From assembly GCA_019116525.1 (NCBI GenBank), contig DXBM01000045.1, forward strand, positions 1-50,651: a DNA stretch of 50,651 bases. The letters are read 5' to 3'. The stretch comes from Candidatus Olsenella pullistercoris (GTDB lineage Bacteria; Actinomycetota; Coriobacteriia; Coriobacteriales; Atopobiaceae). The notes under the pieces are model-generated. The model was not told the origin of the DNA. It saw only the letters and a list, made by a program, of their open reading frames with translations, and made no database searches. This document shows, one piece after another, positions 9,319-17,285 of the stretch. Position 1 is the first letter of the stretch. Every line of letters begins with the position of its first letter. The position numbers and the translations under genes were made by a program.

Positions 9319-12300
9319 ATGAAGATGTCACGCGGCCTCAGGGCCAAGATTGCCGCCATCGTCGCCGCCGCCCTCGCGAGCGTCGTCGTCATGGGGGCGC
9401 TGCTGTTCGGCATGCAGGGCGAGCTCACGCGCGCCAGCTACGACTCGGAGATGGAGGCGGAGGCCGAGCAGCTCCAGGCCCTGCTCGCCGACGCAGAGGA
9501 GGAGAACGCGCAGAACAAGGAGACCTTCGACGCCGTCTACCAGTCCAAGGCGCAGAGCGTCTCCTTCATGGCGGCGAACGAAGCGGGCTTCGAGGCCACC
9601 GACGCCAAGATGCGCGAGTACCAGGAACTCCTGGGCGTTGACAACGTGCTCGTGGTGAGGGAGGACGGCACCGTGGTGGCCAAGGCCGCCGACACCCGCG
9701 CCGACTTTGGCTCCTCGCGCTTCAACTACCTGCGCGAGTCGCTCGTCACCGGCGAGCCCTCCCGCGCCGTCGAGGTCGAGCTGCCCGACGAGGACTGGCT
9801 CACGCGCTACTACGCGGCACGCATCGACGACGAGACGATGGTCGTCATCGAGCAGAGCCCTGCCGAGCTGCGAGAGCTCGTGGAGTCCACCGGGTCTGTC
9901 GCCAGCGTCCTGTCCGGCGTGCGAATCGGCCAGGACGGCTACGTGTTCGCCCTCTCCGCGCAGACCTACGTGATCGAGTACCACCCCGACGAGGCCCTCG
10001 TGGGCGCTGACGCCCTCGACGCCGGCATCGACGTCACGGGCCTCGAGGACGGCCACGTGGGATGGATGACGCTCGACGGCGAGCGCATCTACGCCCGCGT
10101 CTGCCTCATCGGGGACACCTACTACGTTGAGGCGGTCCCTGCCGCCGACATGAACGCCACGGGCGACGTCACCGTGGGGGTCATCCTGTTCGCGTTCGCG
10201 GTTGTGGTGGCCTCGGTCGCGCTCTATGGCATCTTCGTGCTGCGTGACGACGAGCGCCGCGGCAGCCAGGGCGAGGACGGCCGGGATGACGCCGAGCGCG
10301 TCGGCGGCCTGAGCCTGAACCGCCGCATCGCTCCCCGCGCCGCGGTGCTCTGCGTGGTGGGCTTTGCCGCCGTGGTTGTTGTGTCCCTCTACATGCAGAC
10401 GCTCTTCGCCCTCTCCTCGCAGTCCCTCGTGCTCGGCGAGAGCGTTGACCAGGCGGCGTCCACGATCGAGCGCAGCCAGGACCGGGCGGCCGAGCTCGAG
10501 GAGCAGTACAACGAGCGCTACCTCTCCAAGGCGGAGGTCGCTGCCTACATCCTCGACCAGAACCCCGACCTTGCCACGCGCGAGAAGCTCCAGGAGCTCG
10601 CCGACGTCCTCGAGGTCCAGTACCTCTTCACGTTCGACCTGAGCGGCGACATGACGGCGACGAACTCCAGCTTCACGAACTTCTCGCTGTCAGAGGACCC
10701 GGAGGACCAGTCCTACGAGTTCCGCAAGCTCCTCCAGGGCGTGGACCACGTGGTGCAGCCCGCGGGCCCCGACGAGGTGTCCGGCGAGCTTCGCCAGTAC
10801 ATCGGCGTGACCACGCATGACGAGGCGGGCATGGTGAACGGCTTCGTGCAGCTCGGCATTCGCCCGACGCGCCTCGGCGACCTGCTGGAGAGCGTGCAGA
10901 TCGAGAGCGTGCTCGACGGCATCCACGTGGGCGCGAACGGATTTGCCTTCGCGGTGAGCAAGGCGGACGGGACCTTTGCCTACTACCCCAACGAGAACAT
11001 GCTCGGCAGGTCGGCCGTTGACTGCGGCATGACCGAGGCCCAGCTCAAGGACGGCTACAGCGACTACGTGACCATCAACGGGGAGAGCCTCTACGCTGCC
11101 TCCGCCGAGACCTCGGACTACTACGTCTTTGCCGTGACGCCCGACGGCGCGCTCATGGGTGAGCGCGGCCCGCTCACCGCGGCGACCGGGGGCGTTGCCC
11201 TCGCCTGCCTGGGGGTCATCTTCTGCCTCATTGCCATCGAGCCCGCGCCTGGCCCTGCGGCCAAGGTCGCCGCGGCGGGCGGCGACGCCGAGCGGGGGGC
11301 CGAGGAGGGCTCCCAGCGCATGGTCAGCGTCACCGTGGGCGGGCGCTCCATGAAGACCGTGGCCGCCGCGAGCCGCTGGTTCCGTCGCTCGTTCAACTGG
11401 AACGAGCTGTCGCCGGAGCAAAAGCTCGCCCGCGTCCTGCGCTGGTTCATGACGGTGGCCGTCATCGTGGTGTGCGTGGCCGTGGTCTTCAAGGACCAGA
11501 TCTTCGACCGCGGCTCCATCTTCGCCTACATCCTCGGAGGCGGCTGGGAGCGGGGCCTCAACATCTTCGCTGTCACGGCGTCCATCATGGTCGCGTGCGT
11601 GGTGGCAACGGCGTCCGAGGTCCTGCAGAAGCTCCTGCAGCTCGTCTCGCGCGTGGTGGAGGCCCGCGGCGTGACCATGTGCCGCCTCGCCGCGAGCGTC
11701 GTCAAGTACGTCACCATCGTGGGCATGCTCTACTGGTGCCTGGCCATGCTGGGCGTCGACACCGCTACGCTGCTCGCCTCCGCCGGCCTCCTGACGCTGG
11801 CCATCTCCCTCGGCGCCAAGGACCTCGTGACCGACATCATCGCCGGGCTCTTCATCATCTTCGAGGGCGAGTTCCGCGTCGGCGACATCATCCAGGTCGG
11901 CGGCAGCAAGGGCACCGTCATGGAGATCGGCGTGCGCACGACCAAGATCAACGACGGCGCCGGCAACATCCTCGTGATGCGCAACTCGAGCATCTCCAAC
12001 GTGGTCAACATGACCAAGGAGACGTCGTTCGCCTCCGTGGAGGTGGGCATCGAGTACGGCGAGAGCCTCGAGCGCGTGGAGAACATCCTCGCCAAGGAGC
12101 TCCCCAACATCAAGAGGCGCCTCCCCGCCATCATCGACGGCCCGTTCTACAAGGGCGTCACGATGCTCGCGGACAACTCGGTCAACATCAAGATCGTCGC
12201 CGAGTGCTCCGAGCGCGACCGCTCCGGCCTCACCAACGACCTGAACCGAGAGATGAAGCTCCTCTTCGACAAGTACGACATCTCGATTCCGTTCCCGCAG

Positions 12301-12453
12301 GTCGTGGTCAACAAGCCCGTCACGTTCAAGAAGGCCACCGCCGCTGAGCGCGTGGCGGCCGACAAGTTCAACGCGGAGCAGAAGGAGGCCATCAAGAACC
12401 TGACGGACGAGGACGAGGACTTCGACGAGTTCAACGACTCCGAGCGTCGCTAG
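9319..12453 (+). CDS. Dual Cache-like sensor fused to MscS mechanosensitive channel
   Basis: A 1044-residue chimera. TM1 at about 12-34 and TM2 at 284-310 enclose an extracytoplasmic domain; TM3 at 341-363 and TM4 at 619-641 enclose a second. Both have Cache-like signatures (GQDGYVFALSAQTYVIEYHP and GANGFAFAVSKADGTFAYYP). Then come helices at about 705-728 and 746-770 and an MscS core at 797-1000. The core has the pore helix LASAGLLTLAISLGAKDLV, the beta domain FEGEFRVGDIIQVGG and the vestibule. The C-terminal tail is acidic. The ATG at 9319 follows AGGGAGGG. MscS channels relieve osmotic tension; the Cache modules suggest ligand control of gating, which is inference. Coding is continuous through both junctions, so this is not an assembly of two genes. 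Confidence 0.88.
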   Translation: MKMSRGLRAKIAAIVAAALASVVVMGALLFGMQGELTRASYDSEMEAEAEQLQALLADAEEENAQNKETFDAVYQSKAQSVSFMAANEAGFEATDAKMREYQELLGVDNVLVVREDGTVVAKAADTRADFGSSRFNYLRESLVTGEPSRAVEVELPDEDWLTRYYAARIDDETMVVIEQSPAELRELVESTGSVASVLSGVRIGQDGYVFALSAQTYVIEYHPDEALVGADALDAGIDVTGLEDGHVGWMTLDGERIYARVCLIGDTYYVEAVPAADMNATGDVTVGVILFAFAVVVASVALYGIFVLRDDERRGSQGEDGRDDAERVGGLSLNRRIAPRAAVLCVVGFAAVVVVSLYMQTLFALSSQSLVLGESVDQAASTIERSQDRAAELEEQYNERYLSKAEVAAYILDQNPDLATREKLQELADVLEVQYLFTFDLSGDMTATNSSFTNFSLSEDPEDQSYEFRKLLQGVDHVVQPAGPDEVSGELRQYIGVTTHDEAGMVNGFVQLGIRPTRLGDLLESVQIESVLDGIHVGANGFAFAVSKADGTFAYYPNENMLGRSAVDCGMTEAQLKDGYSDYVTINGESLYAASAETSDYYVFAVTPDGALMGERGPLTAATGGVALACLGVIFCLIAIEPAPGPAAKVAAAGGDAERGAEEGSQRMVSVTVGGRSMKTVAAASRWFRRSFNWNELSPEQKLARVLRWFMTVAVIVVCVAVVFKDQIFDRGSIFAYILGGGWERGLNIFAVTASIMVACVVATASEVLQKLLQLVSRVVEARGVTMCRLAASVVKYVTIVGMLYWCLAMLGVDTATLLASAGLLTLAISLGAKDLVTDIIAGLFIIFEGEFRVGDIIQVGGSKGTVMEIGVRTTKINDGAGNILVMRNSSISNVVNMTKETSFASVEVGIEYGESLERVENILAKELPNIKRRLPAIIDGPFYKGVTMLADNSVNIKIVAECSERDRSGLTNDLNREMKLLFDKYDISIPFPQVVVNKPVTFKKATAAERVAADKFNAEQKEAIKNLTDEDEDFDEFNDSERR

Positions 12454-12472
12454 CGTCCGTCCTGCGTCTCAG

Positions 12473-12510
12473 AGCGAGCCTGCCCCACGCACGGGGCGGG
12501 CCCGCTCGCT
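12473..12510 (+). terminator. Hairpin after the Cache/MscS gene
   Basis: AGCGAGC pairs with GCTCGCT, with an inner CCCC/GGGG stem. It lies 20 bp after the stop. Confidence 0.55.
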
Positions 12511-12592
12511 TGTTGGGGCCCTTCTCCCGCGCCCGGCGCGCCTCATGCCGCGACTGCGCTATAAAGGTAGTGGACAGCTGAGGGGAGAGACG

Positions 12593-14332
12593 GTGGACGG
12601 CGTTCGGCTCATAGCGCGCTACCTGGGACCGTACCGGCGGGACTTCCTGCTCGCCGTGGCGTGCGTGGCCGCCGAGACCGCCCTCGAGCTCTTCATCCCG
12701 ATGCTCATGGCACAAGTCGTCGACGTGGGCATCATGGCCGGCGACCTCAGCGTGGTGCTTGCCAACGGCGCCCTCATGCTCGTCTGCGCCGGCCTCGCGC
12801 TCGCCCTCGGCCTGGGCTACGCGCGCTGCTCGGCCCGGGCCTCCATGGGCCTGGGCGCGCGCCTGCGCGAGGCGGAGTACGCGCACCTGCAGTCCTTCTC
12901 GTTTGCAAACCTCGACGCCTTTGAGACCTCCTCGCTCGTGACGCGCCTCACGACCGATGTCACCGTGGTCCAGAACGCGCTCGTCATGGGCACGCGCCCG
13001 CTCGTGCGCGGCCCCTCGGCGCTCGTTGCCGGGATGGTCTACGCCTTTGTCATGTCGCCGGAGCTGGCGGTGGTCTTCTGCGTGGTCGTGCCGGCCCTCG
13101 CCTGCGCCATGGGATGCGTGGTCGCGCGCGTCGCCCCCCGCTACCGCGTGCTCCAGCGCGCGATGGACCAGCTCAACGACGCCCTCCAGGAGGACCTCGC
13201 CGGCATTCGCGCGATCAAGGCCTACGTGCGCGAGGGCCATGCGGCCGAGCGCTTTGACGCCGTGAACGAGCACCTTGCCGACATCTCCACGCGCACCTTC
13301 CGGACCGCGGTGCTCAACGTCCCCATCCTGCAGGGGGCGATGTACGCCACCAGCGTGGCCATCCTTCTCTTTGGCGGTCAGATGATCCTTGCGGGCACGC
13401 TCACGGTGGGTGCCTTCACCGGCTTCATGAGTTACGTCCTGCAGATCGTGAACTCGCTCATGATGATCTCCAACGTCTTTCTCATGCTCGCGCGCGCCGT
13501 CACGAGCGTGGAGCGCGTGCGCGAGGTGCTCAATGCGGTGCCCACGGTGCGCTCCCCGGAAGACGGCCTCACTGAGGTCCCGGACGGCTCGGTCCGCTTT
13601 GACCACGTCTTCTTCAAGTACGCGCCCGACGCCGAGAAGAACGTCCTCGAGGACGTCTGCCTCCAGATTGAGGCGGGCTCGACCGTGGGCGTGCTCGGCG
13701 GCACGGGCTCGGGCAAGACCACGCTCGTGCAGCTCCTCGCGCGCCTCTACGACGTGAGCGCGGGGTCGGTCTGCGTGGGCGGCAACGACGTGCGCGCCTA
13801 TGACCTCGCCGCCCTGCGCGACGCCGTTGCCGTGGTGCTGCAGAAGAACGTGCTCTTCTCGGGCACCGTCCGCGAGAACCTCGCGTGGGGCAGCGCCGAG
13901 GCCACCGACGAGCAGATGCTCGACGCCTGCCGCCTCGCGCGGGCGGACGAGTTCCTGGAGCGCATCGGCGGGCTCGACGGCGACCTCGGTCAGGGCGGCG
14001 CTGGCGTCTCCGGCGGTCAGCGCCAGCGGCTCTGCATCGCGCGGGCCCTGCTCAAGCGCCCGCGCGTCCTCATCCTTGACGACTCGACGAGCGCCGTTGA
14101 CATGGCGACCGACGCCGCGATCAGGGAGAACCTCGCGCGCCTCGCCGGCGTGACCAAGATCGTGATCGCGCAGCGCGTGGCCTCGGTCATGGACGCCGAC
14201 AAGATCGTGGTGCTCGACGACGGGCGCGTCCACGCGTGCGGGACGCATGGGGAGCTCCTAGCGACGGACCCCATCTACCAGGAGATCTACGCGTCACAGG
14301 TAGGCTCCGGGATCAGCGGGGAGGTGTCGTAG
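12593..14332 (+). CDS. ABC exporter half-transporter, degenerate ATPase site
   Basis: A 579-residue MsbA/MdlB-type protein: six-helix exporter membrane domain (about 1-310) and an ATPase domain (about 330-575). Walker A is GGTGSGKTT and the signature is VSGGQRQR. Walker B is LILDDSTSAVD, with Asp where the catalytic Glu normally sits, and the H-switch reads VIAQRVAS with Gln replacing His. These are the hallmarks of the non-catalytic half of heterodimeric exporters. The GTG at 12593 is preferred over the ATG at 12545 because GAGGGGAG precedes it. Its stop directly abuts the partner gene. The cargo is unknown; peptides, lipids or drugs are typical. Confidence 0.92.
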   Translation: MDGVRLIARYLGPYRRDFLLAVACVAAETALELFIPMLMAQVVDVGIMAGDLSVVLANGALMLVCAGLALALGLGYARCSARASMGLGARLREAEYAHLQSFSFANLDAFETSSLVTRLTTDVTVVQNALVMGTRPLVRGPSALVAGMVYAFVMSPELAVVFCVVVPALACAMGCVVARVAPRYRVLQRAMDQLNDALQEDLAGIRAIKAYVREGHAAERFDAVNEHLADISTRTFRTAVLNVPILQGAMYATSVAILLFGGQMILAGTLTVGAFTGFMSYVLQIVNSLMMISNVFLMLARAVTSVERVREVLNAVPTVRSPEDGLTEVPDGSVRFDHVFFKYAPDAEKNVLEDVCLQIEAGSTVGVLGGTGSGKTTLVQLLARLYDVSAGSVCVGGNDVRAYDLAALRDAVAVVLQKNVLFSGTVRENLAWGSAEATDEQMLDACRLARADEFLERIGGLDGDLGQGGAGVSGGQRQRLCIARALLKRPRVLILDDSTSAVDMATDAAIRENLARLAGVTKIVIAQRVASVMDADKIVVLDDGRVHACGTHGELLATDPIYQEIYASQVGSGISGEVS

Positions 14333-16171
14333 GTGCCCGCTCGCGGAAACGCGGCCCCCTCGCGGCCGCACGACCTTCTCGCCACGCTGAGGCGGCTTCT
14401 GGCCTACATGAGCCACGCCCGCTGGCTCATGCTCGCCGTGGCCGTGCTCGTGACGGTCGCGGGGCTCGCGAGCCTGCTCGGCACCTACATGATCAAGCCC
14501 ATCGTGAACGCTGTGGGCGCGGGCGACGCGGGCGCGCTCGTGCGGGGCGTGGCGCTCACTGCCGTCATCTACGCGGTGGGCGTGGCGTCTGCGGCGGGCT
14601 ACACGCAGACGATGGTGCGCGCGGCCCAGCGCGTGGTCCTCGACATCCGGCGCGACCTCTTCGCCCACATCGAGCGGCTGCCGCTCTCCTTCTTCGACCG
14701 CGCCCGCGCGGGCGACGTGATGAGCTACTTCACCAACGACGTGGACACGGTCTCCGAGGCGCTCAACAACAGCTTTGCCAACCTCGTCCAGGCGGCGGTG
14801 CAGATCGTGGGCACGCTCGTGCTGCTCCTGGTGCTCGACTGGCGCCTCACGCTCGTGACCGTTGCCTGCGACGCGGCGATCGCGCTCTACGTGCGCTTCT
14901 CGGGGAGCCGCAGCGCGAGGTTCTTCTCGCGGCAGCAGGCCGAGCTCGGCGGGCTCGACGGCTACGTGGAGGAGATGATCTCGGGCCAGAAGGTCGTGAA
15001 GGTCTTCAACCACGAGGAGGCCAACCTCGAGCGCTTCCGCGACCTCAACGATCGGCTGCGCGCGGCGGGCACCTCCGCCCAGGCCTACGCGTCCACGATG
15101 GTGCCCGTCACCGTGTGCGTGGGCTACGTGAACTACGCGATCGTGTGCGTGCTGGGAGCCCTTCTCGCCGTTCAGGGCCTCACGGACGTGGGGTCGCTCG
15201 CAAGCTACCTCGTCTTTGTGCGCCAGGCAGCAGCTCCGCTCAACCAGTTCACGCAGCAGGGCAACTTCCTGCTCACGGCGCTCGCGGGGGCCGAGCGGAT
15301 CTTCTCGGTGATGGGGGAGGAGCCCGAGGTTGACGAGGGCGAGGTGCGCCTTGTGCGCGCCGATGACGTTGAGGCGGCGAGAAGCGCCGCGGGGGCCGCC
15401 GGCTGGGCGTGGGTGATCTGCGGGGAGCACGTGCCGCTCCAGGGCGACGTTCGCTTCTATGACGTTGACTTTGGCTACGAGGAGGGGCAGACGGTCCTGG
15501 AGGGCCTCTCGCTCTACGCCAAGCCGGGGCAGAAGATCGCCTTCGTGGGGTCCACCGGCGCTGGAAAGACCACCATCACCAACCTCATCAACCGCTTCTA
15601 CGAGGTGCGCTCCGGCGTGATCACCTACGACGGGATAGACGTGCGCGACATCGAGAAGGCGAGCCTGCGCCGCTCGCTTGGCATCGTGCTGCAGGACACC
15701 CACCTCTTTGCCGGCACGATCGCGGACAACATCCGCTTCGGCAAGCTCGACGCCACCGACGACGAGGTGCGCGCGGCGGCGCGCGTGGCCAACGCCGACG
15801 GCTTCATCAGCCGCCTGCCGCGCGGCTACGACACGCCCGTGGTGGCGGATGGCGCGAACCTCTCGCAGGGGCAGCGGCAGCTGCTCGCCATCGCCCGGGC
15901 CGCGGTGGCCGACCCGCCGGTCCTCATCCTCGACGAGGCGACCTCCTCGATCGACACGCGCACCGAGGCGCTCATCCAGCGCGGCATGGACGCGCTCATG
16001 GCGGGCCGCACGGTGTTCGTCATCGCCCACCGGCTGAGCACGGTGCGCAACGCCGACGCGATCATGGTGCTCGAGTGCGGGCGGATCGTGGAGCGCGGCA
16101 CGCACGAGGAGCTTCTCGCCCAGCGCGGAGAGTACTGGCAGCTCTGGACGGGCGCCAAGGAGCTTGACTAG
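14333..16171 (+). CDS. ABC exporter half-transporter, catalytic partner
   Basis: A 612-residue exporter of the same family. The membrane domain spans about residues 15-330, and the ATPase domain has Walker A GSTGAGKTT, Walker B LILDEATSSID with the catalytic Glu, and the H-switch VIAHRLS. The signature is LSQGQRQ rather than LSGGQ. It begins with GTG immediately after the stop of the upstream half, with AGGTG within the end of that gene, so the two are coupled. Together they should form a heterodimer with one active and one degenerate nucleotide site, as in TM287/288-like exporters. An insert of about 25 residues (DDVEAARSAAGAAGW) joins the two domains. The perfect palindrome at 16180 follows. 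Confidence 0.93.
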   Translation: MPARGNAAPSRPHDLLATLRRLLAYMSHARWLMLAVAVLVTVAGLASLLGTYMIKPIVNAVGAGDAGALVRGVALTAVIYAVGVASAAGYTQTMVRAAQRVVLDIRRDLFAHIERLPLSFFDRARAGDVMSYFTNDVDTVSEALNNSFANLVQAAVQIVGTLVLLLVLDWRLTLVTVACDAAIALYVRFSGSRSARFFSRQQAELGGLDGYVEEMISGQKVVKVFNHEEANLERFRDLNDRLRAAGTSAQAYASTMVPVTVCVGYVNYAIVCVLGALLAVQGLTDVGSLASYLVFVRQAAAPLNQFTQQGNFLLTALAGAERIFSVMGEEPEVDEGEVRLVRADDVEAARSAAGAAGWAWVICGEHVPLQGDVRFYDVDFGYEEGQTVLEGLSLYAKPGQKIAFVGSTGAGKTTITNLINRFYEVRSGVITYDGIDVRDIEKASLRRSLGIVLQDTHLFAGTIADNIRFGKLDATDDEVRAAARVANADGFISRLPRGYDTPVVADGANLSQGQRQLLAIARAAVADPPVLILDEATSSIDTRTEALIQRGMDALMAGRTVFVIAHRLSTVRNADAIMVLECGRIVERGTHEELLAQRGEYWQLWTGAKELD

Positions 16172-16179
16172 GCTCACCG

Positions 16180-16243
16180 GCCTGACAGGTCCCCCCGTCC
16201 CCTCTGTCAAGCTTGACAGAGGGGACGGGGGGACCTGTCAGGC
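16180..16243. repeat. Perfect 64-bp palindrome
   Basis: Each 32-nt arm is an exact reverse complement of the other with no spacer. The centre is TCAAGCTTGA and the arms include GACAGGTCCCCCCGTCCCC. It starts 9 bp after the stop of the ABC exporter operon and could terminate it. Its GACAGGTCCCC word resembles the degraded repeat after aspS. Confidence 0.85.
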
Positions 16244-16304
16244 ACGCGCCTCCGAGCGTGTGGTATCGTCACGGCAACGCACGTCGCGCGAACGAGGAGG
16301 GGCC

Positions 16305-16910
16305 ATGGCCGAGAAGAGCGCGGAGCCCACGACGCTGATCGTCTACTGCCACCCGTGGGAGGGGAGCTTCAACCACGCGGTGCTCGAGGCCGTGTGCGCT
16401 GGGCTCGCGCGTGCCGGGCGCGCCTTCGAGGTCTGCGACCTCTACGCGGACGGCTTCGAGCCCGCCATGACGCGCGAAGAGCTTGCGCGCTACAGCGAGG
16501 GCGTTGCGCTCGACCCGCTCGTGACGCGCTACCAGGAGCAGCTCTCCCGTGCCGACCGCCTGGTGATCGTCTCGCCGGTGTGGTGGAACGACCTGCCCGC
16601 CATGGTGCGCGGCTGGCTCGACAAGGTCATGCTGCCGGGGTTCTCCTGGGACGCCACGGGCGCGGGGCTCGCCGGCAAGCTGCAGCACATCGAGCGCGTG
16701 GACGTCTACACCACCTCGTCCAACCCCACCGACTACATGCGCGAGCGCCTGGGCAACGGCATCCAGGGCACGGTCATCGACGCGACGTTCTGGCAGCTCG
16801 GCTGCGGTGGGGGAGCGTGGCACAACTTCGGCGGCATCGACGCGAGCACGCCCGAGCAGCGCGCGGCGTGGCTCGCCCAGGTCGAGGGGGAGCTGACCGA
16901 GGAGCGCTGA
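16305..16910 (+). CDS. Flavodoxin-fold NAD(P)H oxidoreductase (quinone reductase family)
   Basis: A 201-residue protein of the Flavodoxin_2 family (MdaB/YwrO/NQO1-like). IVYCHPWEGSFNHAVLEA near residue 12 is the flavin phosphate-binding start. RLVIVSPVWWNDLPAMVRGWLDKV near residue 85 is the conserved flavin-contacting segment, and the C-terminal part carries DVYTTSSNP. Members transfer hydride from NAD(P)H to quinones or other acceptors with two electrons at a time, in the cytoplasm. The ATG at 16305 follows GAGGAGGGG; the longer frame would read through the 64-bp palindrome and is rejected. It is transcribed alone. The physiological acceptor is unknown. Confidence 0.88.
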   Translation: MAEKSAEPTTLIVYCHPWEGSFNHAVLEAVCAGLARAGRAFEVCDLYADGFEPAMTREELARYSEGVALDPLVTRYQEQLSRADRLVIVSPVWWNDLPAMVRGWLDKVMLPGFSWDATGAGLAGKLQHIERVDVYTTSSNPTDYMRERLGNGIQGTVIDATFWQLGCGGGAWHNFGGIDASTPEQRAAWLAQVEGELTEER

Positions 16911-17285
16911 GCGGGGCGTGCTTCTCGGCGCTGCCTGTGCCCCCCTCCGAGCCGCTTAGGATTTGCGACTGAATGCAGGATTGTGGCGGCTTGGTGCTTA
17001 GGAATGCTCACGTGTTGCGCCTTTGGCGCACGGGCGGGCTGATTGTTTGAGAATGCATGAGACTCGGAGCAGGGGATATACTTTTCGCAATTGCTTGAAC
17101 GGGGCCGAGGGCGGTTGCTCAGATGCAATTGGGGGAGTTTCCAAAGCACATGGCGCTGCGCGCATGCAATTGGCGCCAATTCTTAACCAGATGGCGAGAA
17201 GAGCGGCACGGCGGGCGAGAATAACGTGCGTTCGGGAGCCACTGCGGCCCCGGTCCCGTGCCGCTGCGGCCCTGGAGCCCGCTGC
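16911..17285. other. 375-bp intergenic stretch with periodic motifs
   Basis: No gene is supported. The stretch lies between the 3' ends of two convergent genes. Its composition is less GC-rich than the genes. It contains the facing 42-bp-spaced motifs at 16954-17188, a small hairpin TGCGCCTTTGGCGCA and GCAATTG words. Confidence 0.6.
16954..17188. repeat. Locus A of a 42-bp-periodic facing repeat
   Basis: GCTTAG at 16954 and 16996 (42 bp apart) is each followed, 12 nt later, by AATGCA or GTTGCG. On the other strand, GCTTTG at 17147 and GGTTAA at 17188 are each followed 12 nt later by ATTGCA. The forward and reverse units face each other. The same layout recurs at 40034-40258. Confidence 0.55.

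Noticed and set aside
12545-12592. Upstream ATG start for the first exporter half
   Set aside because: No ribosome site precedes 12545, whereas GAGGGGAG precedes the GTG at 12593 and the protein then begins as family members do.
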